Under the pieces are notes generated by a model. That model saw only the letters and a program-made list of their open reading frames with translations, was not told the origin of the DNA and did no database searches. Positions 1 to 6,747 of a stretch of DNA of 6,747 nt are shown here, one piece after another. Position 1 is the first letter of the stretch; the number at the start of each line of letters is the position of its first letter. The DNA is from an uncultured Collinsella sp. (GTDB lineage: Bacteria > Actinomycetota > Coriobacteriia > Coriobacteriales > Coriobacteriaceae): assembly GCA_902478705.1 (NCBI GenBank), contig CABSMB010000073.1:1-6747 (forward strand), given 5' to 3'. Both the position numbers and the translations under genes were made by a program.

Positions 1-162
1 TGGGGCCGGAGCCCCGCGGTGTGACACGAGCGTCATTGTACCCTCGTTTGCGAGCGGGAGTCATTTATGATGCGTGGTAGGCGATCGACGTTATCGAAAG
101 TATGGACCGAGCGTGCGGCCTGCGGCGTCAGACAGCGCAAAAGGTCTGCGAATCTTGTATTA

Positions 163-176
163 CGAACATCTGTGCG
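163..176. promoter_or_regulatory. Candidate LexA (SOS) box upstream of uvrA
   Basis: The sequence CGAAC-ATCT-GTGCG matches the Gram-positive/actinobacterial LexA operator form CGAAC-N4-GTTCG at nine of the ten half-site bases; the second half has G where T is expected. It lies about 60 bases before the uvrA start. uvrA is a classic SOS-regulated gene, so the position makes biological sense. A weak -10-like TAAACT at 189-194 would put the box near the -35 region, where a bound repressor would block transcription, but no good -35 hexamer is visible. Chance occurrence cannot be excluded from one site. Confidence 0.42.
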
Positions 177-226
177 CGTCGAGTGCGCTAAACTCATCGT
201 CAGTGTGATTTGAAGTTGTAGGAGGC

Positions 227-232
227 AAGGAG
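227..232 (+). promoter_or_regulatory. Ribosome binding site of uvrA
   Basis: AAGGAG ends five bases before the ATG at 238. A second purine-rich match, AGGAGG at 220-225, lies 12 bases from the start and may add to ribosome recruitment. Together they fix the ATG at 238 as the start. Confidence 0.8.
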
Positions 233-237
233 CTTCC

Positions 238-3117
238 ATGTCTGATTCTTCTATCGTTATCCGCGGCGCGCGCGAGCATAACTTGCGCGATATCGATGTT
301 TCCATTCCGCGTGAGCAGCTCGTGGTCATAACCGGTCTTTCCGGATCGGGCAAGAGCTCACTGGCGTTCGATACCATCTATGCCGAGGGCCAGCGCCGTT
401 ACGTCGAGAGCCTTTCGAGCTATGCGCGTCAGTTTTTGGGCCAGATGGACAAGCCCGATCTGGACTCGATTGACGGCCTGTCGCCGGCTGTGTCGATCGA
501 TCAGAAGACGACGTCCAAAAACCCACGCTCGACGGTGGGCACCGTAACCGAGATTTACGACTATCTGCGTCTGCTGTTTGCTCGCGTGGGAACGCCGCAC
601 TGTCCTGAGTGCGGTCGTGTCATTGAGCGTCAGACGACCGATCAGGTCGCCGATAAGGTGCTGGCGGCGGGGGAGGGCCGTCGCGCGTTTGTGTTGGCGC
701 CGGTGGTTCGTGGACGCAAGGGCGAATATGCCAAGCTGTTTGAGGACCTGCGTGCGGAGGGCTTTAGCCGTGTGCGCGTCGACGGCGAGGTGCGCTCGCT
801 TGACGACCCTATCGACCTGGACAAGAAGTTCAAACACGACATTGAGGTCGTGGTCGACCGTATCGTGATTCAAGAGAACTCCCTGGGTCGCATTGCCGAG
901 TCCGTTGAGCAGGCGACGGCACTGGCGCACGGTAACGTGAACGTGTACATGCTGCCCGACCGCGACGCTCCCGAGGGAACCGAGGGCGAGCTGCTGGAGT
1001 ATTCGCTGGCACTGGCGTGCCCGGAGCACGGGCATTCCATCGACGACCTGCAGCCGCGCGATTTCTCATTCAACGCGCCCTATGGTGCATGTCCCGAGTG
1101 CGATGGCCTGGGCTTTAAAAAGACAGTCGATGCCGAGGCGCTGATTGAAGACCCCTCAAAGTCGATTGCCGACGGAGTCTTTGGCAGCCTGTTCGGCAAT
1201 TCCAACTATTATCCGCAGATTTTTGCTGCGGTCTGCAAACACTTTAAGGTGAGTGCCGATACGCCATGGGAGGACCTGCCCCCGCGGGTGCGTCGTGCGT
1301 TTTTGGATGGCATGGGCGACACGAAGATTTCGGTCGACTATCAAAAGCTCGATGGGCGTCGCAGCCAGTGGGACACTAAGTTCTCGGGCGTGCGCAACAT
1401 CCTGTACGAGCGCTACAACGAGACGACGAACGAGAACACCAGAGCTCGCTTGGAGAAATACATTCGCGAAGAGCCATGCTCGAGCTGTCACGGTGCTCGC
1501 CTGCGTCCCGAGATGCTTGCCGTCACCGTGGGCGGCAAGTCCATTTACGATGTCTGCTGCCTGTCGTGTCGCGAGTCGCTCGAGTTCTTTGAGGGCCTGG
1601 AGCTTACCGAGCGTCAGCAGTTTATCGGCGGGCGCATCGTCAAGGAAATCCTGGAGCGCCTGCGTTTTCTGGTCGATGTCGGACTCGACTATCTGACGCT
1701 CGATCGCGCCTCGGCGACGCTTTCCGGCGGTGAGGCCCAGCGCATTCGCCTGGCAACTCAGATCGGCGCCGGACTCATGGGCGTTCTGTACATTCTGGAC
1801 GAGCCGTCGATCGGTCTCCACCAACGCGATAACGAGCGCCTGATCAAGACGCTCGAGCGCTTGCGCGATATCGGTAATACCGTTATCGTCGTCGAGCACG
1901 ACGAAGATACAATTCGCGCTGCCGACTACGTGATCGATATGGGTCCCGGTGCGGGCGTTAACGGCGGACACGTGGTCGCTGCAGGAACGCCTGCCGATAT
2001 CATGGCGTGCCCCGATTCCATGACGGGTGCTTATTTGACCGGCAAGCGGATGATCCGCGTGCCCGATGAGCGCCGCAAGCCCGGCCGCGGCTGTCTTAAG
2101 ATCACGGGCGCCCGCGCTAACAACCTCAAAAACGTTACCGCCAAGATTGAGTTCGGTACGCTCACAGTCGTTACCGGTGTTTCGGGATCGGGCAAGAGCT
2201 CCCTGGTCACCGATACGATTGCGCCCGCGCTTACGAATGCCATCCATCGTTCGACGCGTCCCGTGGGGCCGTACAAGAAGATTGAGGGCATCGAGTGCAT
2301 CGATAAGGTAATCGATATCGACCAGTCGCCGATCGGTCGCACGCCGCGTTCGAACCCTGCGACCTATATTGGCTTGTGGGATGATCTGCGTGCGCTATTT
2401 GCAAGCACGCCGGAGTCGAAGGCGCGCGGCTACTCGCCGGGACGTTTCTCCTTTAACGTAAGCGGCGGTCGCTGCGAGGCGTGCAAGGGCGATGGCCAGA
2501 TCAAGATCGAGATGCACTTCCTTCCCGATATCTATGTCCCCTGTGAGGTATGTGGCGGCAAGCGTTATAACCGCGAGACACTCGAGGTTACCTACCGCGG
2601 CAAGACGATCTCGGACGTGCTCGACATGAGTGTCACCGAAGCACTGGCCTTCTTTGGGAATATCCCGCAGATTAAGCGCAAACTGCAGACCCTATATGAC
2701 GTGGGTCTGGGCTACGTGAGCTTGGGCCAGCCCGCTACGACGCTTTCGGGCGGCGAGGCGCAGCGCGTGAAGCTCGCCAAGGAACTTCATCGTCGTCAGA
2801 CAGGTAAGACGTTCTACATTTTGGACGAGCCTACAACCGGCCTTCATTTTGAGGATGTTCGCCAGCTGCTCGACGTTTTGCAGCGCCTGGTCGATGCGGG
2901 CAACACGGTTCTGGTGATCGAGCACAACCTTGATGTCATCAAGGTTGCCGACCGCCTGATCGATATGGGCCCCGAAGGCGGCAATGGCGGCGGAACCGTC
3001 GTGGTCTCAGGCACGCCGGAGCAAGTCGCGGCATGTTCGCAGAGCTACACGGGCAAGTTCTTGGCGCCGCTGCTCAAGCGTGACCGTGAGCGTCAGGCGC
3101 AGCTCGACGCACAGTAA
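238..3117 (+). CDS. uvrA: Excinuclease ABC subunit A (UvrA), DNA damage sensor
   Basis: UvrA is the cytoplasmic ATPase that, as a dimer with UvrB, scans DNA for bulky lesions, loads UvrB and leaves before UvrC incises. The 959-residue length is normal for the family. It has two ABC ATPase halves. The first has Walker A GLSGSGKS at 33-40, signature LSGGEAQR at 495-502, Walker B YILDEPS at 518-524 and switch His554. The second has Walker [10 protein letters not shown] at 647-655, signature at 836-843, Walker B at 860-866 and His895. Zinc-module cysteines are visible at C122/C125, C261 with C285/C288, C414/C417 and C746/C749 with C769/C772. The region from about 120 to 255 between Walker A and signature holds the UvrB-binding and DNA-facing insertions. 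All key residues are present with no frameshift, so the gene looks functional. The start is supported by a strong ribosome site. A possible SOS box lies upstream and a hairpin terminator downstream, so it is probably transcribed alone. Confidence 0.98.
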   Translation: MSDSSIVIRGAREHNLRDIDVSIPREQLVVITGLSGSGKSSLAFDTIYAEGQRRYVESLSSYARQFLGQMDKPDLDSIDGLSPAVSIDQKTTSKNPRSTVGTVTEIYDYLRLLFARVGTPHCPECGRVIERQTTDQVADKVLAAGEGRRAFVLAPVVRGRKGEYAKLFEDLRAEGFSRVRVDGEVRSLDDPIDLDKKFKHDIEVVVDRIVIQENSLGRIAESVEQATALAHGNVNVYMLPDRDAPEGTEGELLEYSLALACPEHGHSIDDLQPRDFSFNAPYGACPECDGLGFKKTVDAEALIEDPSKSIADGVFGSLFGNSNYYPQIFAAVCKHFKVSADTPWEDLPPRVRRAFLDGMGDTKISVDYQKLDGRRSQWDTKFSGVRNILYERYNETTNENTRARLEKYIREEPCSSCHGARLRPEMLAVTVGGKSIYDVCCLSCRESLEFFEGLELTERQQFIGGRIVKEILERLRFLVDVGLDYLTLDRASATLSGGEAQRIRLATQIGAGLMGVLYILDEPSIGLHQRDNERLIKTLERLRDIGNTVIVVEHDEDTIRAADYVIDMGPGAGVNGGHVVAAGTPADIMACPDSMTGAYLTGKRMIRVPDERRKPGRGCLKITGARANNLKNVTAKIEFGTLTVVTGVSGSGKSSLVTDTIAPALTNAIHRSTRPVGPYKKIEGIECIDKVIDIDQSPIGRTPRSNPATYIGLWDDLRALFASTPESKARGYSPGRFSFNVSGGRCEACKGDGQIKIEMHFLPDIYVPCEVCGGKRYNRETLEVTYRGKTISDVLDMSVTEALAFFGNIPQIKRKLQTLYDVGLGYVSLGQPATTLSGGEAQRVKLAKELHRRQTGKTFYILDEPTTGLHFEDVRQLLDVLQRLVDAGNTVLVIEHNLDVIKVADRLIDMGPEGGNGGGTVVVSGTPEQVAACSQSYTGKFLAPLLKRDRERQAQLDAQ

Positions 3118-3134
3118 AGAGACGTTGCAGTACC

Positions 3135-3171
3135 GAAGCGCCACCGATTCCTTCTGATTCGGTGGCGCTTC
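3135..3171. terminator. Inverted repeat, probable uvrA terminator
   Basis: A perfect 13-bp inverted repeat (arms 3135-3147 and 3159-3171, loop of 11) begins 17 bases after the uvrA stop. The stem is GC-rich (GCGCCACC core), typical of an intrinsic terminator. It is not followed by a proper T-run (TGTGTGTC follows), so termination may be partial or need Rho or another factor. Confidence 0.65.
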
Positions 3172-3182
3172 TGTGTGTCGAG

Positions 3183-3213
3183 ATGGCATATGCGGCGGAA
3201 TTGGCCCTATACT
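3183..3213 (+). promoter_or_regulatory. Candidate sigma-A promoter for the deacylase-murJ-uvrC operon
   Basis: TATACT at 3208-3213 matches the -10 consensus at five of six bases. ATGGCA at 3183-3188 matches -35 at four of six, with a slightly long 19-base spacer. Transcription would start near 3220, leaving a leader of about 30 bases before the ATG at 3251. The site lies just after the uvrA terminator, where a new promoter is expected. The -10 is more convincing than the -35. Confidence 0.5.
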
Positions 3214-3250
3214 TAATCCTTGCGTCGCTCTGCGAGGGAAAGGATGTGCC

Positions 3251-3751
3251 ATGGCAAAGGCTGTTAAGACGCCAAAAACCAATGCGATGCGCGAGCTGGA
3301 AAGCGCCGGCATCTCCTATGTTCTCCATACGTACGAAGACGATGGCGATGAATCGTCAGGTCTGGGCGTCGCGATTTCCGAGCAGCTTGGCGAGGAGCCC
3401 GGTCAGGGATTTAAGACCCTGGTCTGCACGACGCCGTCCAACGACCATGTCGTGTGCTGCATTCCCGTTGCCGACGAGCTCGACCTCAAGGCCGCCGCGC
3501 GCGCCGCAGGCGAAAAGTCGCTGACCATGATGCATGTCAAAGATTTGCTTGCCGCGACGGGATATGTCCGCGGCGGTTGCAGCCCGGTCGGTATGAAAAA
3601 ACGCTTCCGGACGCTGGTCGATGAGACATGCGTCCTTTGGGATACCATTTTTATCTCGGGTGGCAAGCGCGGCTATCAGCTTGAGCTTGCTCCCGATGAC
3701 TTAGTTGCATTTTGCGGGGCGACGGTTGCCCCGATCACGAGAGAGGACTGA
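3251..3751 (+). CDS. ybaK: YbaK/EbsC-family aminoacyl-tRNA deacylase (Cys-tRNA(Pro) deacylase type)
   Basis: Proteins of this family hydrolyse misacylated tRNAs in trans, classically cysteinyl-tRNA(Pro) made in error by prolyl-tRNA synthetase, and so protect translation fidelity in the cytoplasm. The 166-residue length fits a single-domain YbaK. Visible family marks are the FKTLV segment at 54-58, whose Lys55 corresponds to the essential lysine of the family, and the glycine-rich GYVRGGCSPVGMKK block at about 104-117 that lines the substrate pocket. The frame is open upstream to 3173, but the ATG at 3251 is chosen because GAGGGAAAGG (3234-3243) precedes it and family homology begins just after it. 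The gene ends three bases before murJ, indicating cotranscription. Exact tRNA specificity cannot be read from sequence, since YbaK, ProX and EbsC types look alike. The symbol is a family-level assignment. Confidence 0.92.
   Translation: MAKAVKTPKTNAMRELESAGISYVLHTYEDDGDESSGLGVAISEQLGEEPGQGFKTLVCTTPSNDHVVCCIPVADELDLKAAARAAGEKSLTMMHVKDLLAATGYVRGGCSPVGMKKRFRTLVDETCVLWDTIFISGGKRGYQLELAPDDLVAFCGATVAPITRED
3741..3747 (+). promoter_or_regulatory. Ribosome binding site of murJ
   Basis: GAGAGGA lies within the last codons of the deacylase gene and ends seven bases before the ATG at 3755. It decides the murJ start in favour of the long form and implies translational coupling to the preceding gene. Confidence 0.7.
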
Positions 3752-3754
3752 GCG

Positions 3755-6058
3755 ATGCCGCAGGAAGAATCAAAGCGCGGAGCTCACTTTGCAAAAGGGT
3801 CGGCTCCTCAGGCGCCCGCGCCCGAGGCTGCTTCGTTCGATAACGAGATTCGAAACGCCTGGTCCGCTGCCGCTGACCCGGGCGAGACGGCCGTGTACTT
3901 GCGTGCCGCCAGTGCCGGCACGGCGCTTCCCCGTACGGTTCTTTCTTCGGCTCGTCCCGATGAGACGGCTGTCTTTTTGGCCGCCGCTCAATCGAGCGCC
4001 AGCGTGACGCCGGTCGCCTCCGAGGCTCCTCGTGTGCCGCGTCCCGATGAGACGGCGGTGTTTTTGATGGCAGCCCAGGGAAAGAGCACGCCGCAGAGCG
4101 CTCCTGTCGCTCGTTCCGCCAAGCCCGCGGCTCACGATGATGACGAGCCGCTTCTTTCGGATGACGAATGGTCGCCGCTTGGTTCGACAGATCCCGTCGA
4201 GGGCGTGGCCATCGACGGTGATGACGACTGGGACCCTCTGTCGTTTTCTGCCCGAACCGTCGCTGCCAAAGAAGTTGACACGGTGTTTGGCGACCATGCC
4301 ATATTCGATGATGATGCCGTATCCGGTAACAACATGCCGAACAGCGATGACGCCGCACCTGCTGATGACGCCGTTTTGGTTGACGATCCCTTTGCGATGA
4401 CCGGCTCCTTTGCCGTCGTGGACGATTTGCTGCCACAAGATGAGGTTCATGAGGACTCTCAGGACGACGTAGACGATATGGGTTCTTCGGACTACTCCAC
4501 GGTTGGTCGTTCTGCTGGCCTCATGACCGTGCTGACCATCGTGTCGCGTGTCACCGGGTTTATCCGCACGTGGGCCATGGCGGCCGCCATCGGCATGTCA
4601 CTGCTCTCGTCCTCCTATCAGGTTGCCAACAACCTGCCCAACATGCTCTATGAGCTCGTGATGGGCGGCATGCTCGTTACGGCGTTTTTGCCGGTGTATA
4701 TGGGCGTGAGGCGCGAGCAGGGCCGCGAGGCATCGAACGAGTATGTCGGCAACCTGCTCGGTATTCTGCTTCTGGTGTTGGGCGGCATCTCGCTGCTGGG
4801 CACCGTGTTTGCTCCCGGCTTTATTTGGACGCAGTCGTTCCTTTCGGGTAATGGCGACAGCATGGATACCGCTGCGTTCATGTTCCGCTTCTTTGCTATC
4901 CAAATTCTGTTTTATGGCTTGGGCTCGGTGTTCTCGGGTGTTCTCAACGCACACCGCGACTACTTCTGGTCGACGTTTGCCCCGGTTCTCAACAATGTCA
5001 TCGTCATCGCCAGCTTTATGGGCTTTGCTCCCGTGTCTGCGCAATTTGGCGAGCGGGTCGGCATTATCTTGATCGCGGCTGGTACGACCCTCGGCGTCTT
5101 TGTCCAGATGGCCTGCCAGATTCCCGCGCTTGGCAAGCATGGCGTACATCCTCATATCCATATAGACTTTAAGGACCCCGCACTGCGACAGACGATTGCG
5201 CTTGGTATCCCGACGCTGCTCGCCACGGTGTGCATGTTTGTCTCGACTTCCATTACCAATGCCGCCGCGCTGGTGGTGCAGCCCGAGACCGGCCCTTCCG
5301 TCATCGCATATGCGCGCCTGTGGTACACGCTGCCCTATGCGCTGATCGCTGCCTCGCTTTCGACGGCACTCTATACCGAACTCTCTCACGATGCACAGGA
5401 GAAGGATTACGACAGCGTCCGCACGGGCATTTCGCGCGGTGTCGCCCAGATGCTCTTCTTCCTGATTCCGTTTGCGATGTACCTGATCGTCTTCGCCCGT
5501 CCACTCAACATGATCTACTGCGCCGGCAAGTTCGATGAATCCGGCGTGGCGCTGGTGTCGGAGTTCCTTATCTATCTGGCACTTTCCCTGCCGCTCTACG
5601 GCGTGGTCGTGCTGATGCAGAAGAGCTTCTCGGCCCTGCTCGATATGAAACCTTATAGCCGCTATTGCCTGTACTCCGCTATCGGTCAGGCCGGTTCGGT
5701 GCTGCTGTTTGGCGTGGTGCTGGGCTACGGTATGCCGGCAATTGCGCTTTCGTACGTCGTTGACTACGTGGTCTTGGTCGGATGCTCACTGTGGTGGCTG
5801 CGCCGTCGTCTGCATGGCCTTCAGGTCAAGTCTATCCTACATGGCGGTTTCTTCGGCCTACTGTTCGGTGGCTTGGGCGCTGCCGCGGGCGTCGGCGTCA
5901 TGTGGGCACTTGAGCACTTTGTCGGAATGCTTGGCAGCTCGATCCTTATTACCCTGGGCTACGTTTGTGTCGCAGGCGTCGTCTCGCTCGCCGTGACTTT
6001 TGGCCTTGCCTTCGTCTTTAAGATGCCCGAGGTCTCGGCGCTGCTTCGTCGCAAGTAG
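3755..6058 (+). CDS. murJ: Lipid II flippase MurJ (MviN family) with long acidic N-terminal extension
   Basis: MurJ flips the peptidoglycan precursor lipid II from the inner to the outer face of the cytoplasmic membrane. The 767-residue protein has two parts. Residues 1 to about 250 are hydrophilic and predicted disordered: three [G/D]ETAV[Y/F]L repeats (43-49, 69-75, 98-104), then an acidic stretch (127-242, about 31% D+E, only two basic residues) with two DD-E/D-W-x-PL motifs near 136-142 and 156-162. Residues from about 251 to 767 (517 residues, against 511 for E. coli MurJ) form the multi-pass flippase core, starting with the hallmark SRVTGFIR segment at 264-271, whose arginines match E. 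coli R18 and R24. The conserved LPN at 294-296 and an ARLWYTLPY segment also fit. With no signal peptide, the extension should be cytoplasmic. The start at 3755 has a good ribosome site and is three bases after the deacylase stop. The internal ATG at 4478 lacks a good site. Family identity is firm; the role of the extension is unknown. Confidence 0.95.
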   Translation: MPQEESKRGAHFAKGSAPQAPAPEAASFDNEIRNAWSAAADPGETAVYLRAASAGTALPRTVLSSARPDETAVFLAAAQSSASVTPVASEAPRVPRPDETAVFLMAAQGKSTPQSAPVARSAKPAAHDDDEPLLSDDEWSPLGSTDPVEGVAIDGDDDWDPLSFSARTVAAKEVDTVFGDHAIFDDDAVSGNNMPNSDDAAPADDAVLVDDPFAMTGSFAVVDDLLPQDEVHEDSQDDVDDMGSSDYSTVGRSAGLMTVLTIVSRVTGFIRTWAMAAAIGMSLLSSSYQVANNLPNMLYELVMGGMLVTAFLPVYMGVRREQGREASNEYVGNLLGILLLVLGGISLLGTVFAPGFIWTQSFLSGNGDSMDTAAFMFRFFAIQILFYGLGSVFSGVLNAHRDYFWSTFAPVLNNVIVIASFMGFAPVSAQFGERVGIILIAAGTTLGVFVQMACQIPALGKHGVHPHIHIDFKDPALRQTIALGIPTLLATVCMFVSTSITNAAALVVQPETGPSVIAYARLWYTLPYALIAASLSTALYTELSHDAQEKDYDSVRTGISRGVAQMLFFLIPFAMYLIVFARPLNMIYCAGKFDESGVALVSEFLIYLALSLPLYGVVVLMQKSFSALLDMKPYSRYCLYSAIGQAGSVLLFGVVLGYGMPAIALSYVVDYVVLVGCSLWWLRRRLHGLQVKSILHGGFFGLLFGGLGAAAGVGVMWALEHFVGMLGSSILITLGYVCVAGVVSLAVTFGLAFVFKMPEVSALLRRK
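3881..4066 (+). repeat. Three in-frame ETAVF/YL repeats in MurJ N-terminal extension
   Basis: Copies at 3881-3901 (GETAVYL), 3959-3979 (DETAVFL) and 4046-4066 (DETAVFL) encode a conserved heptad followed by an alanine-rich tail (RAAS, AAAQ, MAAQ). Copies 2 and 3 are both preceded by Arg-Pro and are nearly identical at DNA level: the 17 bases at 3953-3969 and 4040-4056 are the same, and later differences are mostly silent. This suggests duplication with retained selection on the peptide. The repeated threonines are residues 45, 71 and 100. Confidence 0.85.
4157..4246 (+). repeat. Two acidic DD(E/D)W-x-PL motifs in MurJ linker
   Basis: Residues 135-144 (SDDEWSPLGS, 4157-4186) and 155-164 (GDDDWDPLSF, 4217-4246) share a pattern of three acidic residues, Trp, any residue, Pro-Leu, then Gly/Ser, spaced 20 residues apart. 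Conserved tryptophans in an otherwise acidic, low-complexity stretch suggest short binding motifs rather than random drift. The function is unknown. Confidence 0.55.
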
Positions 6059-6064
6059 GTGCGT

Positions 6065-6747
6065 GTGGCAGGTCACGACAACATTCCAACACTTGCCGAA
6101 CAGGTTTCGCGCGTTCCCACGCAACCCGGTTGCTACCTTTGGAAAGATGCCAAGGGCGATGTCATCTATGTGGGCAAGGCAAAAAACTTGCGTGCCCGTA
6201 TGCGTCAATACGTGACGCTGCAGGATGAGCGTCAAAAGATCCCGCTCATGATGCAGCTGGTGGCGAGCTTCGACTATATCGTGGTGGAGACCGAGCACGA
6301 GGCATTGGTGCTCGAGCGCAATCTGATTGGCCAGTACCATCCGTACTTTAACGTCGATCTCAAAGACGATAAAAGCTATCCCTTTATCGCCATTACCAAG
6401 AGCGACTTGTTTCCGGCTATTAAATACACGCGAGAGCGTCATAAACCGGGAACGCGCTATTTTGGCCCCTATACCGATAGCCGTGCGGCGCGTGAGACCA
6501 TCGATACGCTACGCAAGGTTATTCCTATTTGCTCGGCATCCTGTGCGGAATGGCGCCGCTGCCGCCGCATCGTCGAATCTCATAAGGGCGAAGAAGACAT
6601 CGTCAATATGATTTGCGCGCAAAACGGGCGTCCCTGCTTTGACTACCATGTCGGGCGCGGGCCGGGCGCATGCGTCGGCGCGATTTCCCCTGCCGACTAT
6701 GCCAAGAACGTCAAGCGTGTCGAACGTTTCTTGTCGGGCCATCGCAA
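6065..6747 (+). CDS. uvrC: Excinuclease ABC subunit C (UvrC), N-terminal part, truncated by window end
   Basis: UvrC is the nuclease that cuts on both sides of a lesion marked by UvrA and UvrB. The 227 complete codons here cover the GIY-YIG domain: PGCY at 21-24, YVGKAKNLRAR at 35-45 (Tyr35, Lys38 and Arg45 matching the catalytic set), and the acidic metal ligand, probably Glu84 in LVLERNLI. DDKSYP (101-106) and RYFGPY (131-136) are family signatures. Next comes the cysteine region C156-C191-C203, where one conserved cysteine is replaced by Gly199 and an insertion of about 23 residues carries C160, C166 and C184. The UVR, RNase H-like and HhH domains lie beyond the window. The start is a GTG. 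6065 is preferred because AGTAGG (6054-6059) is a plausible ribosome site at the right distance; GTG at 6059, directly after the murJ stop, is the alternative. It is cotranscribed with murJ. Confidence 0.93.
   Translation, partial: MAGHDNIPTLAEQVSRVPTQPGCYLWKDAKGDVIYVGKAKNLRARMRQYVTLQDERQKIPLMMQLVASFDYIVVETEHEALVLERNLIGQYHPYFNVDLKDDKSYPFIAITKSDLFPAIKYTRERHKPGTRYFGPYTDSRAARETIDTLRKVIPICSASCAEWRRCRRIVESHKGEEDIVNMICAQNGRPCFDYHVGRGPGACVGAISPADYAKNVKRVERFLSGHR

Larger units (their letters stand above)
1..237. other. Leader region upstream of uvrA, no convincing gene
   Basis: No frame on either strand gives a recognisable protein here. The three forward frames meet stops early (for example TGA at 22-24), and the reverse-strand frame that enters uvrA has no recognisable content. 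The left edge holds a small GC hairpin (GGGGC at 2-6, GCCCC at 11-15, loop of four) with no T-run after it. It could be the remnant of an upstream gene's terminator or chance. A second weak stem (CTCG 43-46 with CGAG 51-54) is too short to call. The region most likely holds the uvrA promoter and operator. Confidence 0.6.

Noticed and set aside
1..15. GC hairpin at the left edge as a transcription terminator
   Set aside because: The stem is only five base pairs with no T-run, and the upstream gene is not in view, so it cannot be supported as a terminator.
1018..1029. UvrA zinc-module position with CPEH in place of CxxC (residues 261-264)
   Set aside because: At first this looks like a lost zinc ligand, but as I recall a CP-x-H form at this place is common in UvrA from many Gram-positive bacteria, so it is probably ordinary variation.
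1156..2247. 363-codon open frame on the - strand opposite uvrA
   Set aside because: It lies entirely within uvrA, whose frame has all family motifs. The predicted peptide has no recognisable domain, and the frame is explained by G/C third-position bias of the sense gene.
3173..3250. Upstream extension of the deacylase frame to an ATG at 3173
   Set aside because: The extra 26 residues have no family counterpart, overlap the likely promoter, and lack a ribosome site. The ATG at 3251 has a good one.
4478..4480. Internal ATG as an alternative MurJ start giving a standard-length flippase
   Set aside because: Only a weak AGGA is found, 11 bases or more upstream. The long frame has a good ribosome site, tight coupling to the preceding gene and peptide-level repeats suggesting selection. 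It remains a minor possibility.
4598..5389. 263-codon open frame on the - strand opposite murJ
   Set aside because: Antisense to the membrane-spanning part of MurJ. The translation is rich in Arg, His and Gln, as expected from reading hydrophobic codons backwards, with no recognisable family.
5858..6442. 194-codon - strand frame over the murJ-uvrC junction
   Set aside because: It overlaps the conserved C-terminus of MurJ and the GIY-YIG domain of UvrC, both clearly coding on the + strand, and shows no domain of its own.

Overview
The window carries four protein-coding genes, all on the + strand: complete uvrA (238-3117), a complete YbaK/EbsC-type aminoacyl-tRNA deacylase (3251-3751), a complete MurJ/MviN lipid II flippase with a long extra N-terminal region (3755-6058), and the first part of uvrC (from about 6065, running off the end at 6747). 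Composition is moderately GC-rich with strong G/C third-position bias, which explains the many long antisense shadow frames. The DNA encodes a bacterial chromosome segment. The gene content and the actinobacterial-looking MurJ core suggest an actinobacterium, possibly a Coriobacteriia member such as a Collinsella relative. That placement is inferred from general resemblance, not from any search.

Layout: 1-237 is a leader without a convincing gene. It contains a small GC hairpin at its left edge and, at 163-176, a near-palindromic GAAC-type site resembling a Gram-positive LexA (SOS) box about 60 bases before uvrA. uvrA is followed by a perfect 13-bp inverted repeat (3135-3171), probably its terminator. 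A new promoter with a good -10 (3208-3213) precedes the deacylase. The deacylase, murJ and uvrC are then packed with gaps of 3 bases and 0-6 bases, so they are very probably one transcript.

Functionally, uvrA and uvrC are two of the three subunits of bacterial nucleotide excision repair (uvrB is not in the window). Between them sit a translation-fidelity enzyme that hydrolyses misacylated tRNA and the flippase that exports lipid II for peptidoglycan synthesis. The two most notable features are protein-level. First, the roughly 250-residue hydrophilic, acidic N-terminal region of MurJ carries three copies of a [G/D]ETAV[Y/F]L motif reminiscent of FHA/Ser-Thr-kinase phosphorylation motifs in actinobacteria. 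Second, the UvrC cysteine cluster lacks one of the four conserved cysteines and has an insertion of about 23 residues with three extra cysteines. No mobile element, CRISPR array, tRNA or rRNA was seen, and I do not see a wholly new multi-gene system here.
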